13,066 nucleotides of DNA from DATEVL01 sp035281845 (GTDB lineage Bacteria; Chloroflexota; Anaerolineae; Anaerolineales; E44-bin32), in the NCBI GenBank assembly GCA_035281845.1, contig DATEVL010000024.1, positions 1-13,066 of the forward strand. The letters run 5' to 3'. The notes under the pieces are model-generated. The model was not told the DNA's origin. It was given only the letters and a program-made list of their open reading frames with translations, and searched no databases. Below, one piece after another: positions 6,926 through 12,834 of this stretch. The translations under genes were made by a program, and so were the position numbers. The stretch's first letter is position 1; every line of letters begins with the position of its first letter.

Positions 6926-7446
6926 GCCTGCGCACGATTATCACCGCCGAAGACCCTCGCCTGCGGCAGCGCGCCCGCAAAGTGCGGGCGATCTCTCCGG
7001 CGCTGCAGACCCTGATCGACGACATGACCGACACCATGCGCGCCGCCCCGGGCGTGGGGCTGGCGGCGACGCAGCTGGCCGTCGGCCAGCGGGTGATCGT
7101 CGTGGAGTTTCGCGAGGACGGGGCCGACCCCGAGGCCCCGCAGAAGCTATTCGTCGTGGTCAACCCCGACATCACGCATCGGTCCAACGAGATGGTGGAT
7201 GGGGTCGAGGGGTGCCTATCGATTCCGGGCTATGCGGGGGATGTCGAGCGCCATGCCTGGGTGACGGTGAAGGGCCTCAACCGCCACGGTCGTCCCTTTC
7301 GGCTGAAGGCGCGCGGCTGGCTCGCCCGCATCTTCCAGCACGAGATCGACCACCTGGACGGAGTCCTCTTCATCGATCGGGCGACTCGCGTCTGGAAACC
7401 TGAACCGGAGCCGGCCGAGCCAGAGGTGACCGTCACGCAAGCCTGA
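6922..7446 (+). CDS. def: Peptide deformylase
   Basis: This 174-residue enzyme removes the formyl group from the N-terminal Met of nascent proteins in the cytoplasm. All three family motifs are present: GVGLAATQ (44-51), EGCLS (96-100) and QHEIDH (139-144). The metal ligands are C98, H140 and H144, with catalytic E141. A start 23 codons earlier is possible, but the ATG at 6922 fits the family N-terminus (TIITAEDPRLRQ) and overlaps the preceding stop as ATGA. No Shine-Dalgarno is visible, so translational coupling to the upstream gene is likely. The Glu/Pro-rich tail (160-170) lies beyond the catalytic core. It converges with the BI-1 gene across a repeat-filled spacer. Confidence 0.97.
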   Translation: MSLRTIITAEDPRLRQRARKVRAISPALQTLIDDMTDTMRAAPGVGLAATQLAVGQRVIVVEFREDGADPEAPQKLFVVVNPDITHRSNEMVDGVEGCLSIPGYAGDVERHAWVTVKGLNRHGRPFRLKARGWLARIFQHEIDHLDGVLFIDRATRVWKPEPEPAEPEVTVTQA

Positions 7447-7449
7447 GAG

Positions 7450-7504
7450 CAGTGGTCTGTGGTCAGTAGGAGCCTTCAGCTCTTAGCGATCAGCCGTCAG
7501 CCAC
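7450..7504 (+). repeat. Degenerate CAGTnnT heptad array after def
   Basis: CAGTGGT, CTGTGGT and CAGTAGG run from 7450 to 7470. After a six-base break, CAGCTCT, TAGCGAT, CAGCCGT and CAGCCAC follow (7477-7504). The array begins three bases past the def stop codon and resembles the arms at 5035 and 5234. Confidence 0.55.
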
Positions 7505-7520
7505 ACCTGCCCTTGCTGCA

Positions 7521-7562
7521 GGCCGTCTCGCCCTCGCGTAGCATCCCGGAGGGGCGACGGCC
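7521..7562. other. GC-rich hairpin between convergent def and BI-1 genes
   Basis: GGCCGTC (7521-7527) pairs with GACGGCC (7556-7562). The stem continues imperfectly inward (CGCCCT against AGGGGC) with a bulge. Its position between convergent genes would suit a bidirectional transcription stop, but no T-tract follows on either strand. The loop side holds GCATCCCGGAGGGG (7541-7554), which recurs inside recF. Confidence 0.4.
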
Positions 7563-7613
7563 CGGGGCTCGCGGCCCGGACGGGGCGCAAGTGTCAGCAC
7601 TAACCCCATCCTT

Positions 7614-7680
7614 AATCGCCAATCGCTAATCGCCAATTGCCACTGATTACTGCTCACTGTTCACTGGTCACTGTTCACTG
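7614..7680 (+). repeat. Heptad array switching unit without losing register
   Basis: Nine heptads plus four bases run in perfect 7-base phase: AATCGCC, AATCGCT, AATCGCC, AATTGCC, ACTGATT, ACTGCTC, ACTGTTC, ACTGGTC, ACTGTTC, ACTG. The first half is the AATCGCC type and the second is the reverse complement of the CAGTnnT type. The array ends two bases before the stop codon of the minus-strand BI-1 gene. Confidence 0.75.
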
Positions 7681-7682
7681 CC

Positions 7683-8384
7683 CTACCGCCGCCGTCCGAT
7701 CAGGCGCAGCAAGAGCAGGAACAAGTTGAGGAAGTCCAGGTAGAGCGTGAGCGCGCCCAGGATGCTCAGCTTGCCCAGCATCGCCCCTTGCCCCTGGAGC
7801 TTGGGGTCCGCCGCAAGACGGGAAAGCTTCTGGGTGTCGTAGGCCGTCAGGCCGGTGAAGATCACGACCCCGACCAGACTGACGATCAGATCCAAGGTGC
7901 TGCTCCTCAGGAAGAAGTTGAGAACCATGGCGACGATCAGACCAATCAGCCCGACTAGCAGATAGGTTCCGAGCTTGGTCAGGTCGGCCCTCGTCACGAA
8001 CCCGACGAAGGTCATCGTCCCGAAGAGCGCCGTCGCCGAGAGGAAGGCGACGCTGATGTTGCTCAGGGTATAGACGAAGAAGATCGCCGAGGTGGTGAAC
8101 CCCACCAGCGCCGCGTAGCCGATGAAGAGCGAAGCCGCCGCGCTCGGCGAAAGCTTGTTGATCGCCGCCGAGAGGACCACCACCAGGACGAATTCGCCGA
8201 TCAGCGCTGCCCACACCCAGGGCGTGAACAGCAGTGACTGCAGCACCGGGGTCGTGACCGTGAGCAGCGCCACGATCGTCGTCACCAACACCCCGAACGT
8301 CATCCACAGGTAGACTCGCCGCAGCAGCGGCCGAATCTGAACGCCGGGGATCACCGGCTCGTACGTAATCGCGCTTTGGTTCAT
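7683..8384 (-). CDS. Bax inhibitor-1 family membrane protein (YccA/YetJ-like)
   Basis: This 233-residue polytopic membrane protein has about seven hydrophobic segments (near 27-46, 56-75, 85-106, 111-130, 139-158, 163-181 and 203-227). Signatures of the family are TAYDTQKL (180-187) and the LTLYLDFLNLF segment (212-222). In the studied bacterial relative YetJ, a pair of Asp residues in the last helices controls a pH-sensitive calcium leak. D183 and D217 are probable equivalents here, by motif position only. The frame stays open 65 codons further upstream, but the ATG at 8384 is preceded by AGGAGGAGGG and starts at the expected family N-terminus. It lies 23 bases after the coiled-coil membrane protein gene, probably in one operon. 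Confidence 0.92.
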   Translation of the reverse strand: MNQSAITYEPVIPGVQIRPLLRRVYLWMTFGVLVTTIVALLTVTTPVLQSLLFTPWVWAALIGEFVLVVVLSAAINKLSPSAAASLFIGYAALVGFTTSAIFFVYTLSNISVAFLSATALFGTMTFVGFVTRADLTKLGTYLLVGLIGLIVAMVLNFFLRSSTLDLIVSLVGVVIFTGLTAYDTQKLSRLAADPKLQGQGAMLGKLSILGALTLYLDFLNLFLLLLRLIGRRR

Positions 8385-8407
8385 GCCCTCCTCCTGCACG
8401 CCCGGCG

Positions 8408-9253
8408 TCAGGCCGGGCGGACTCCCCGATTCAAAGGATAGAACGGAATCCAGACGCCGACCTTGAGGAACGACCAGCCGAGGCTGAGCAGCGCCCACTG
8501 CCCCAGGCCCATCAAGAGAAGGAAGACCGTCACGAGCACGCTGACCAGATCGATCAGGCCGGGCAGGCGTGACTCCCAAGCTCTGACCTGGGTCAGCAGA
8601 TTCGATACCGTCGCTTCGGCTGCCTGGGTTCGCGCCTGCACATTCGTCAGGCGATCTTCAAGGGCCGTCGCTTTCTCGGTCACCGATGTCACGGCCTTCT
8701 CGATCGCGCCGGTGCGGAGCGCCTCCAAGGAGGCGACCGTCTCCTGGACCTGCTGCCCGACGCGCCCGAGCTCGTCGATGGCGGCGCTCACGTCCTGAAC
8801 CCAGTCGGGCAAGGTCACGAGTGGAATGCGATCCAGTCCCTTCAGAAGGCCGTCGATCGTGGCCACCGTGGAGCGCACCCGCTCCAACGCCTGGACCGCC
8901 CGGTCCACCGTCGACTTGAGATCTTCACTGACGAGCGACCCCAGCGCACGCAGGACGACCGAATCGGCCTTCAGGTTGACACCGATTGTCGCCACCGTAT
9001 CCTGAAGCTGTTGCACGGCGGTCTGGGCGGTATCGAGCGTTGTGTTGACTTCCTGCAGCCCCGCCTCGGCCCGCTCCAAGGGTGTCACCAGCGTGGCGAT
9101 CGTCGCGGTCAGCAAGTCCGTGACGGGCCCGTTGGCCGCCCAAACAATGATCGTCGCCGCTAGAAGCAGCGCCAACCCCACCGTACCCACGATGACCATG
9201 CCGATAGGCCCAGCGCGGCGCGAACCCGATTGTTTCGCACTCGGTGATTCCAT
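8408..9253 (-). CDS. Hypothetical two-TM protein with long helical middle region
   Basis: I do not recognise a family for this 281-residue protein. A basic N-terminus is followed by a transmembrane helix (about 17-40). A long Ala/Thr/Val/Gln-rich, largely helical region (about 45-228) holds heptad-like stretches such as LEDRLTNVQARTQAAEATVS (198-217), suggesting coiled coil broken near LPDW (148-151). A second hydrophobic segment (about 231-262) precedes a short tail. The middle region would lie on one side of the membrane. The ATG has a GAGAAAGG Shine-Dalgarno. It sits between the HdeD-like and BI-1 genes on the same strand, 115 bases after the former and 23 before the latter, which suggests co-expression but not a specific role. 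Confidence 0.8.
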   Translation of the reverse strand: MESPSAKQSGSRRAGPIGMVIVGTVGLALLLAATIIVWAANGPVTDLLTATIATLVTPLERAEAGLQEVNTTLDTAQTAVQQLQDTVATIGVNLKADSVVLRALGSLVSEDLKSTVDRAVQALERVRSTVATIDGLLKGLDRIPLVTLPDWVQDVSAAIDELGRVGQQVQETVASLEALRTGAIEKAVTSVTEKATALEDRLTNVQARTQAAEATVSNLLTQVRAWESRLPGLIDLVSVLVTVFLLLMGLGQWALLSLGWSFLKVGVWIPFYPLNRGVRPA

Positions 9254-9315
9254 GATGTGGGCCTTTCTCAGGCCGCCGCCTACTTCGGAGACGGCGCAGC
9301 CGCCGAGCGGGTTCC

Positions 9316-9356
9316 CCGGCCGCAGCCAGCGTGCACGCCCGACGGGCTGCGGCCGG
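9316..9356 (-). terminator. Stable 12-bp hairpin just after the HdeD-like gene
   Basis: CCGGCCGCAGCC (9316-9327) pairs perfectly with GGCTGCGGCCGG (9345-9356) around a 17-base loop. It begins 12 bases past the HdeD-like stop codon on the minus strand. No U-run follows, so it may be a partial terminator or an RNA-stabilising intra-operon hairpin rather than a full stop. Confidence 0.5.
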
Positions 9357-9368
9357 TCCCTTGAGAGC

Positions 9369-9908
9369 TTAGCGCATCCGGAAGGCCTGCACGATGGCGG
9401 CGATCCCGCCCACGAAGGCGAAGAGGCCCGCCACGTAGGGGAGTGCGACCATCGCCAGGAAGACGTGCCCGAGCAACACCAGCGCGAAAAGAATGCTCAG
9501 AATCCCGAGGATGATCGGTCCGGCGCCGCCTCCCTGGAAGCCGTGCGCCAGCTGGATCACGCCGATGATCAGACCGTCGACGGCCAGCACGATGACCAGG
9601 ATTCCCGCGACGGCGGGGGTGGCGATGATCGGGTGCTGTAGGATGAGCAGGCCGGCGATGATCCCAACAACTCCGAGGAACAGCGCCCAGCCCCAGCCCT
9701 GCTTGTCTTTGCGGGTGAAGATGGTCACGATACTGACGATCCCACCCACCAACCAGTAGATCCCGAGGAACACGACCAAGGTGGCAGCGGTCATCACCGG
9801 CGCGGTGATCAGCAAAACCCCGAGGATGATCGACGCAATCCCGCCAATCAGCGGGATCCACCACATGCTTTTGGCCTCTGCTTGTGGATCCATAGCAGCG
9901 GTCGTCAT
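9369..9908 (-). CDS. HdeD/DUF308-like membrane protein
   Basis: This 179-residue protein has six hydrophobic segments (about 16-36, 42-63, 73-90, 97-120, 129-149 and 154-175). It shows the three-fold helix-pair pattern of the DUF308/HdeD family: the GIASIILGVLLITAP block (23-37) recurs as VGIIAGLLILQHP (81-93) and GILSILFALVLLGHV (135-149). HdeD is linked to acid resistance in enterics, but most bacterial members have no known role. The ATG is preceded by AGGAGGAG six bases upstream. A promoter candidate lies about 170 bases upstream. It is the first gene of a probable three-gene membrane operon with the coiled-coil protein and BI-1. Confidence 0.88.
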   Translation of the reverse strand: MTTAAMDPQAEAKSMWWIPLIGGIASIILGVLLITAPVMTAATLVVFLGIYWLVGGIVSIVTIFTRKDKQGWGWALFLGVVGIIAGLLILQHPIIATPAVAGILVIVLAVDGLIIGVIQLAHGFQGGGAGPIILGILSILFALVLLGHVFLAMVALPYVAGLFAFVGGIAAIVQAFRMR

Positions 9909-9946
9909 CTTGTTCTCCTCCTGAGAGAGTCGGTCATGATGGGAGC

Positions 9947-9974
9947 GGCGGCCGAGCGGCGTGCCGCGGCCGCC
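9947..9974 (-). other. GC-rich hairpin in the leader of the HdeD-like gene
   Basis: GGCGGCCG (9947-9954) pairs with CGGCCGCC (9967-9974), and the inner bases CGGC/GCCG extend it past a two-base bulge. It lies about 40 bases upstream of the start codon, within the predicted 5' leader. Confidence 0.4.
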
Positions 9975-10079
9975 GGCACAGAGCCGTTAGCGGTTGATCC
10001 AGCGAGCCGCCCCTGGCATTCCGACAGGCTGGAGGCCCTGCCTTGTCTTCGCCCGGGCCGTTCATCATCGGCCGTCCGG

Positions 10080-10108
10080 ATTCTATCCCTCGCTCGCGAC
10101 AGGCACAA
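10080..10108 (-). promoter_or_regulatory. Promoter candidate for the HdeD-like/BI-1 operon
   Basis: On the minus strand TTGTGC (10108 to 10103) and TAGAAT (10085 to 10080) are separated by exactly 17 bases. The box continues as TAGAATCC, as in other promoters here. It lies between the stop codon of the bactofilin-like gene and the HdeD-like start, giving a leader of about 165 bases. Confidence 0.45.
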
Positions 10109-10135
10109 GGCGACCAGGTATGGAGTCCCCGCGGC

Positions 10136-11293
10136 TCAGCGGGCGGCGCGCAGGTCGCGCCAGACGAGCCACGCCGCACCCAACCCCAGCAAACTTGCCG
10201 CCAAGGACACGAGGATACCCAGGTACGGGACCGCGGCTACGATCAGATAGAGAAGCGTACCCAGCAGGAGCGGCCACCAACGGTTGTCGGCCGCCCGAGG
10301 TGCAAGCCGCCGCAGGATCAGACGTCCGGCCCACGCCGCCAGCACCAGTTTGGTGCCGTAGGCGGCGAACAGAGTCAACAGGATCAACGCCAGCGCCAGC
10401 GCTCCCCCGCCCCCCACCAGCAGGGAGACCGCCAGCACGTCGAGACCAAGGCTGAACAGCCCAAAGCCGACAATCGACAGGCCCACGGCGGCCAAGGCGC
10501 CTCCGACGTAGCCCACGATCAAGACGAAGATGCCGTATCCGGCCGAGGCCGCGGGCGCGGCCCGCACCCGATCGGCGAAGACATACAACAACGTTGGACG
10601 AAAGGCTACCGCCAGAAGACCAAAGACGAGCAGCGTGACCAATTCACGCGCCAGATCGAGCGCGAGTTCCACCAGAGGATCGCCCGTGAAGGTTGGCACC
10701 ATGGCCGTCGCGCCGGAGTTGAAGTCCCAGACACTCGGAGCGGGCGCGGCTTTGGAGGGTGAACCAAGCCATAGGGCAGCCAAACCCCCGAGGCGGGGCC
10801 GCAGGCTGGTGGGGCTGCCTCCGACCGTCCCATCCAGGCGCAGGCGGAGCATGGCCCCCCGCACGTACTCGCCGATCGAGCCGTCGAGGAGCACCTGGTA
10901 TCCAACGGCGGTCACACCGCCGCCAACGCTTGCGCCTTCATCCATTTGGAGCAGGACTCCGGCGAAAAGCACACCCTGCCCAACGCGCGCCGTCGGCCCG
11001 AGGACGACTTCGCGTCCGATCACAGTGATGCTCCCATCCACCTCGCCGTTGATCTGGACCTGCGTGCCGTACGCGAACACGCTCCCTTCGACCGTCCCGT
11101 CGATCTCGACGGTATCCCCCCAGGCGAACAGGTCCCCCTCTACGGTATCCGTCACGACCACGTTGTCTTCGAACTCGAAGACATCCTTGCCGATGGCGCC
11201 GCTCCGCAGCACGGGCAAGAGCGTTTGGAGGTCCTCCGGGGCACATGCCGAAAGGAGGATCGCGACACAACCGAACAGCAGCAGCCGTCTCAT
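10136..11293 (-). CDS. Lipoprotein with bactofilin-like repeats and C-terminal membrane helices
   Basis: This 385-residue protein begins with a lipoprotein signal and lipobox L14-S15-A16-C17. Residues about 42-158 are short beta-helix-like repeats with alternating Val and Gly, such as TVEGDLFAWGDTVEIDG (50-66), TVEGSVFAYGTQVQING (67-83) and EVDGSITVIGREVVLG (84-99). These resemble bactofilin/polymer-forming cytoskeletal proteins. After a linker (about 160-205) come about five or six hydrophobic helices (near 216-240, 252-276, 280-310, 311-326, 341-355 and 357-377). The ATG at 11293 gives the lipobox and has an AGGAAGAGG Shine-Dalgarno; an in-frame start 53 codons earlier would bury the signal peptide. 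It is divergent from recF. A lipid-anchored N-terminal beta domain tied to an integral membrane domain is inferred; function is unknown. Confidence 0.87.
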   Translation of the reverse strand: MRRLLLFGCVAILLSACAPEDLQTLLPVLRSGAIGKDVFEFEDNVVVTDTVEGDLFAWGDTVEIDGTVEGSVFAYGTQVQINGEVDGSITVIGREVVLGPTARVGQGVLFAGVLLQMDEGASVGGGVTAVGYQVLLDGSIGEYVRGAMLRLRLDGTVGGSPTSLRPRLGGLAALWLGSPSKAAPAPSVWDFNSGATAMVPTFTGDPLVELALDLARELVTLLVFGLLAVAFRPTLLYVFADRVRAAPAASAGYGIFVLIVGYVGGALAAVGLSIVGFGLFSLGLDVLAVSLLVGGGGALALALILLTLFAAYGTKLVLAAWAGRLILRRLAPRAADNRWWPLLLGTLLYLIVAAVPYLGILVSLAASLLGLGAAWLVWRDLRAAR

Positions 11294-11307
11294 TTCAGCC
11301 TCTTCCT

Positions 11308-11332
11308 TCCGGCCGCCGAGGAAGCGGCCGGA
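11308..11332 (-). other. Hairpin next to the Shine-Dalgarno of the bactofilin-like gene
   Basis: TCCGGCCGC (11308-11316) and GCGGCCGGA (11324-11332) form a perfect 9-bp stem with a seven-base loop. It ends at the edge of the purine-rich ribosome-binding site, so it could influence translation initiation or mRNA stability. Confidence 0.45.
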
Positions 11333-11356
11333 TCCGTGGTCTCTCCGGCGCCGACT

Positions 11357-11385
11357 GTTATACGTCGGAAGTCTGGCGCGGGCAA
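11357..11385 (-). promoter_or_regulatory. Promoter candidate for the bactofilin-like lipoprotein
   Basis: On the minus strand TTGCCC (11385 to 11380) and TATAAC (11362 to 11357) are 17 bases apart. Transcription would start near 11350, giving a leader of about 57 bases that contains the 11308-11332 hairpin. Both hexamers are partial matches to consensus. Confidence 0.4.
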
Positions 11386-11454
11386 TGCCGGGATAGACGA
11401 AAATGCTCAAACTGGCGTCGCCTCGTGTCGACAACCCCCGCCCTGCTGGCATGC

Positions 11455-11460
11455 TAGAAT
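11455..11460 (+). promoter_or_regulatory. Extended -10 box (TGC-TAGAAT) of recF, probably leaderless
   Basis: TGCTAGAATCCC ends its -10 hexamer 9 bases before the recF ATG, the same layout as at 5273-5288. There is no Shine-Dalgarno between box and ATG. A TCGACA further upstream is 21 bases away, too far for a standard -35. Confidence 0.55.
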
Positions 11461-11469
11461 CCCCGGCGC

Positions 11470-12798
11470 ATGCAGCTCGTCCACCTCTCGCTGACGAACT
11501 TCCGCAACTTCATTCGCCTCGAAATGGAATTCCCACCGGGCCCGACGTTGGTTGTCGGTCCGAACGCGCAAGGCAAGACCAGCTTGCTGGAGGCCATCGA
11601 CTACCTGGTCGCCGCCGAGTCGCCCCGGGCTGGGAGCGATCGCGAGCTGATCAACTTTCTGGTGGCGCGCGAACCCGAAGCGTTCGCTCGGATCGTGGCG
11701 GAGTTCCGCCGCAGCGATCGCGCTTCGCATCGCGCTTCGCATCCCGAAGGGGGTCCCGTAGGGGATCGCGCTGCGCATCGCGCATCGCATCCCGGAGGGG
11801 ATCCCGCAGGGGATCGACCCCAGCGAATCGAGGTCCGCCTGGTGGCCGAAGCTCCCCGCCCCGAAGGCGAGGCTCGGCTCCAAAAGGAAATCCTGCTGAA
11901 CGGCGTGCGGCGGCGCGCCGCGGATCTGGCCGGCCAATTGAACGCCGTGCTCTTCCTTCCGGACGACTTGCGCGTCATCGAGGGACCGCCAGCCGAGCGG
12001 CGCCGCTTGCTCGACCAAACCCTCGCCCAGGCCGATCCCGTCTACGCCGGCGCCCTCGCGGAATACGGCCGCCTCTTGACTCAGCGCAACGCCTTGCTGC
12101 GGCAGGCGCAGGAACGGCTGTTCGACGCGCGCCAGCTCGATCCGTGGGACGCGCAGCTTGTCGACTTCGCCGTGCAGCTCATTCGCGGCCGGGCCGTCGC
12201 TCTGACCGAGCTGGAACGACTGGCCGGTCCGATCCATGAGACGCTCACCCGCGGCCGAGAACAGCTCCGCCTCGCCTATCTGCCGTCCCGGCTCGGCCGC
12301 AGTGAAGAAGGCCAGCTGCGGCTCCCCATCGGATCGGAGGTGGATTGGTCGACTCTCCCGGCGGCGGCCATCGCCGACGAAGTCCGCCGCGCGCTGGCGG
12401 CCTCCCGGCGGGACGAGATCGACCGCGGCGTCACGCTGGTCGGCCCTCACCGAGATGATGTGCGTTTCCTGGCCGACGGCGTCGATCTGCGACCCTATGG
12501 CTCGCGCGGGCAGAACAGGACGGCGATGATCTCGATCCGCCTCGCCCAGGGAGAGTGGATCCGGGAGCGCACCGGCGAGTGGCCGGTCCTGCTGCTCGAC
12601 GAAACACTGGCGGAACTGGACGAGGCGCGACGCGGGCAGGTGCTGGAACGAATTGCGGCAGCGCCTCAGGCAATCTTGACCGCGGCGGACATGAACCTGT
12701 TCCCGCCTTCGTTCTGCGAGTCGGCCAATGTGTGGGAGTTGCGGGGCGGGACCCTGAATCGAGTGGGAAGCACTGGATCAGTGACCAGTAATCAGTGA
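11470..12798 (+). CDS. recF: DNA replication/repair protein RecF with a 32-residue repeat insert
   Basis: RecF is an SMC/ABC-type ATPase that helps load RecA at gapped DNA with RecO and RecR. This copy has 442 residues; typical RecF is about 360-400. Visible motifs are the N-terminal LSLTNFRNF (6-14), Walker A GPNAQGKTS (30-38), LFLPDDLRVIEGPPAERRR (161-179), VGPHRDD (324-330), the signature-like GSRGQNRT (344-351) and Walker B LLLDETLAELD (374-384). The common LLLDD is LLLDE here, and the usual Q in SxGQQR is N. Residues 83-114 are two 16-residue tandem repeats inserted between two predicted beta strands. The last residues (about TGSVTSNQ) and the stop codon come from a heptad array. The ATG appears leaderless. 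The gene is away from dnaA/dnaN; no DnaA boxes are seen. Confidence 0.95.
   Translation: MQLVHLSLTNFRNFIRLEMEFPPGPTLVVGPNAQGKTSLLEAIDYLVAAESPRAGSDRELINFLVAREPEAFARIVAEFRRSDRASHRASHPEGGPVGDRAAHRASHPGGDPAGDRPQRIEVRLVAEAPRPEGEARLQKEILLNGVRRRAADLAGQLNAVLFLPDDLRVIEGPPAERRRLLDQTLAQADPVYAGALAEYGRLLTQRNALLRQAQERLFDARQLDPWDAQLVDFAVQLIRGRAVALTELERLAGPIHETLTRGREQLRLAYLPSRLGRSEEGQLRLPIGSEVDWSTLPAAAIADEVRRALAASRRDEIDRGVTLVGPHRDDVRFLADGVDLRPYGSRGQNRTAMISIRLAQGEWIRERTGEWPVLLLDETLAELDEARRGQVLERIAAAPQAILTAADMNLFPPSFCESANVWELRGGTLNRVGSTGSVTSNQ
11716..11811 (+). repeat. 48-bp in-frame tandem duplication inside recF
   Basis: Bases 11716-11763 and 11764-11811 are adjacent 48-base copies matching at 43 of 48 positions. 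A third copy begins with GATCG (11812-11816) and stops. The unit equals 16 codons and is in phase with recF, giving DRASHRASHPEGGPVG then DRAAHRASHPGGDPAG. Short palindromes lie inside, such as GATCCC-GCAG-GGGATC (11800-11815). Confidence 0.9.
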
Positions 12799-12823
12799 TC
12801 AGTAATCAGTAATCAGTCATCAG
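12779..12823 (+). repeat. CAGTnnT heptad array overlapping the recF 3' end
   Basis: The units CAGTGAC, CAGTAAT, CAGTGAT, CAGTAAT, CAGTAAT and CAGTCAT plus CAG run in perfect register. The recF stop codon TGA (12796-12798) lies inside the third unit. The array ends 11 bases before the insertion sequence terminus. Confidence 0.85.
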
Positions 12824-12834
12824 CTTTGGACCAC

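Noticed and set aside
10043..10762. 239-codon plus-strand frame opposite the bactofilin-like gene
   Set aside because: Gln/Arg-rich shadow with no motif.
11294..11469. Possible replication origin next to recF
   Set aside because: No cluster of TTATNCACA-like DnaA boxes, no AT-rich stretch, and no dnaA or dnaN nearby.
11407..12450. 347-codon minus-strand frame opposite recF
   Set aside because: Shadow of recF; RecF motifs on the plus strand are decisive.
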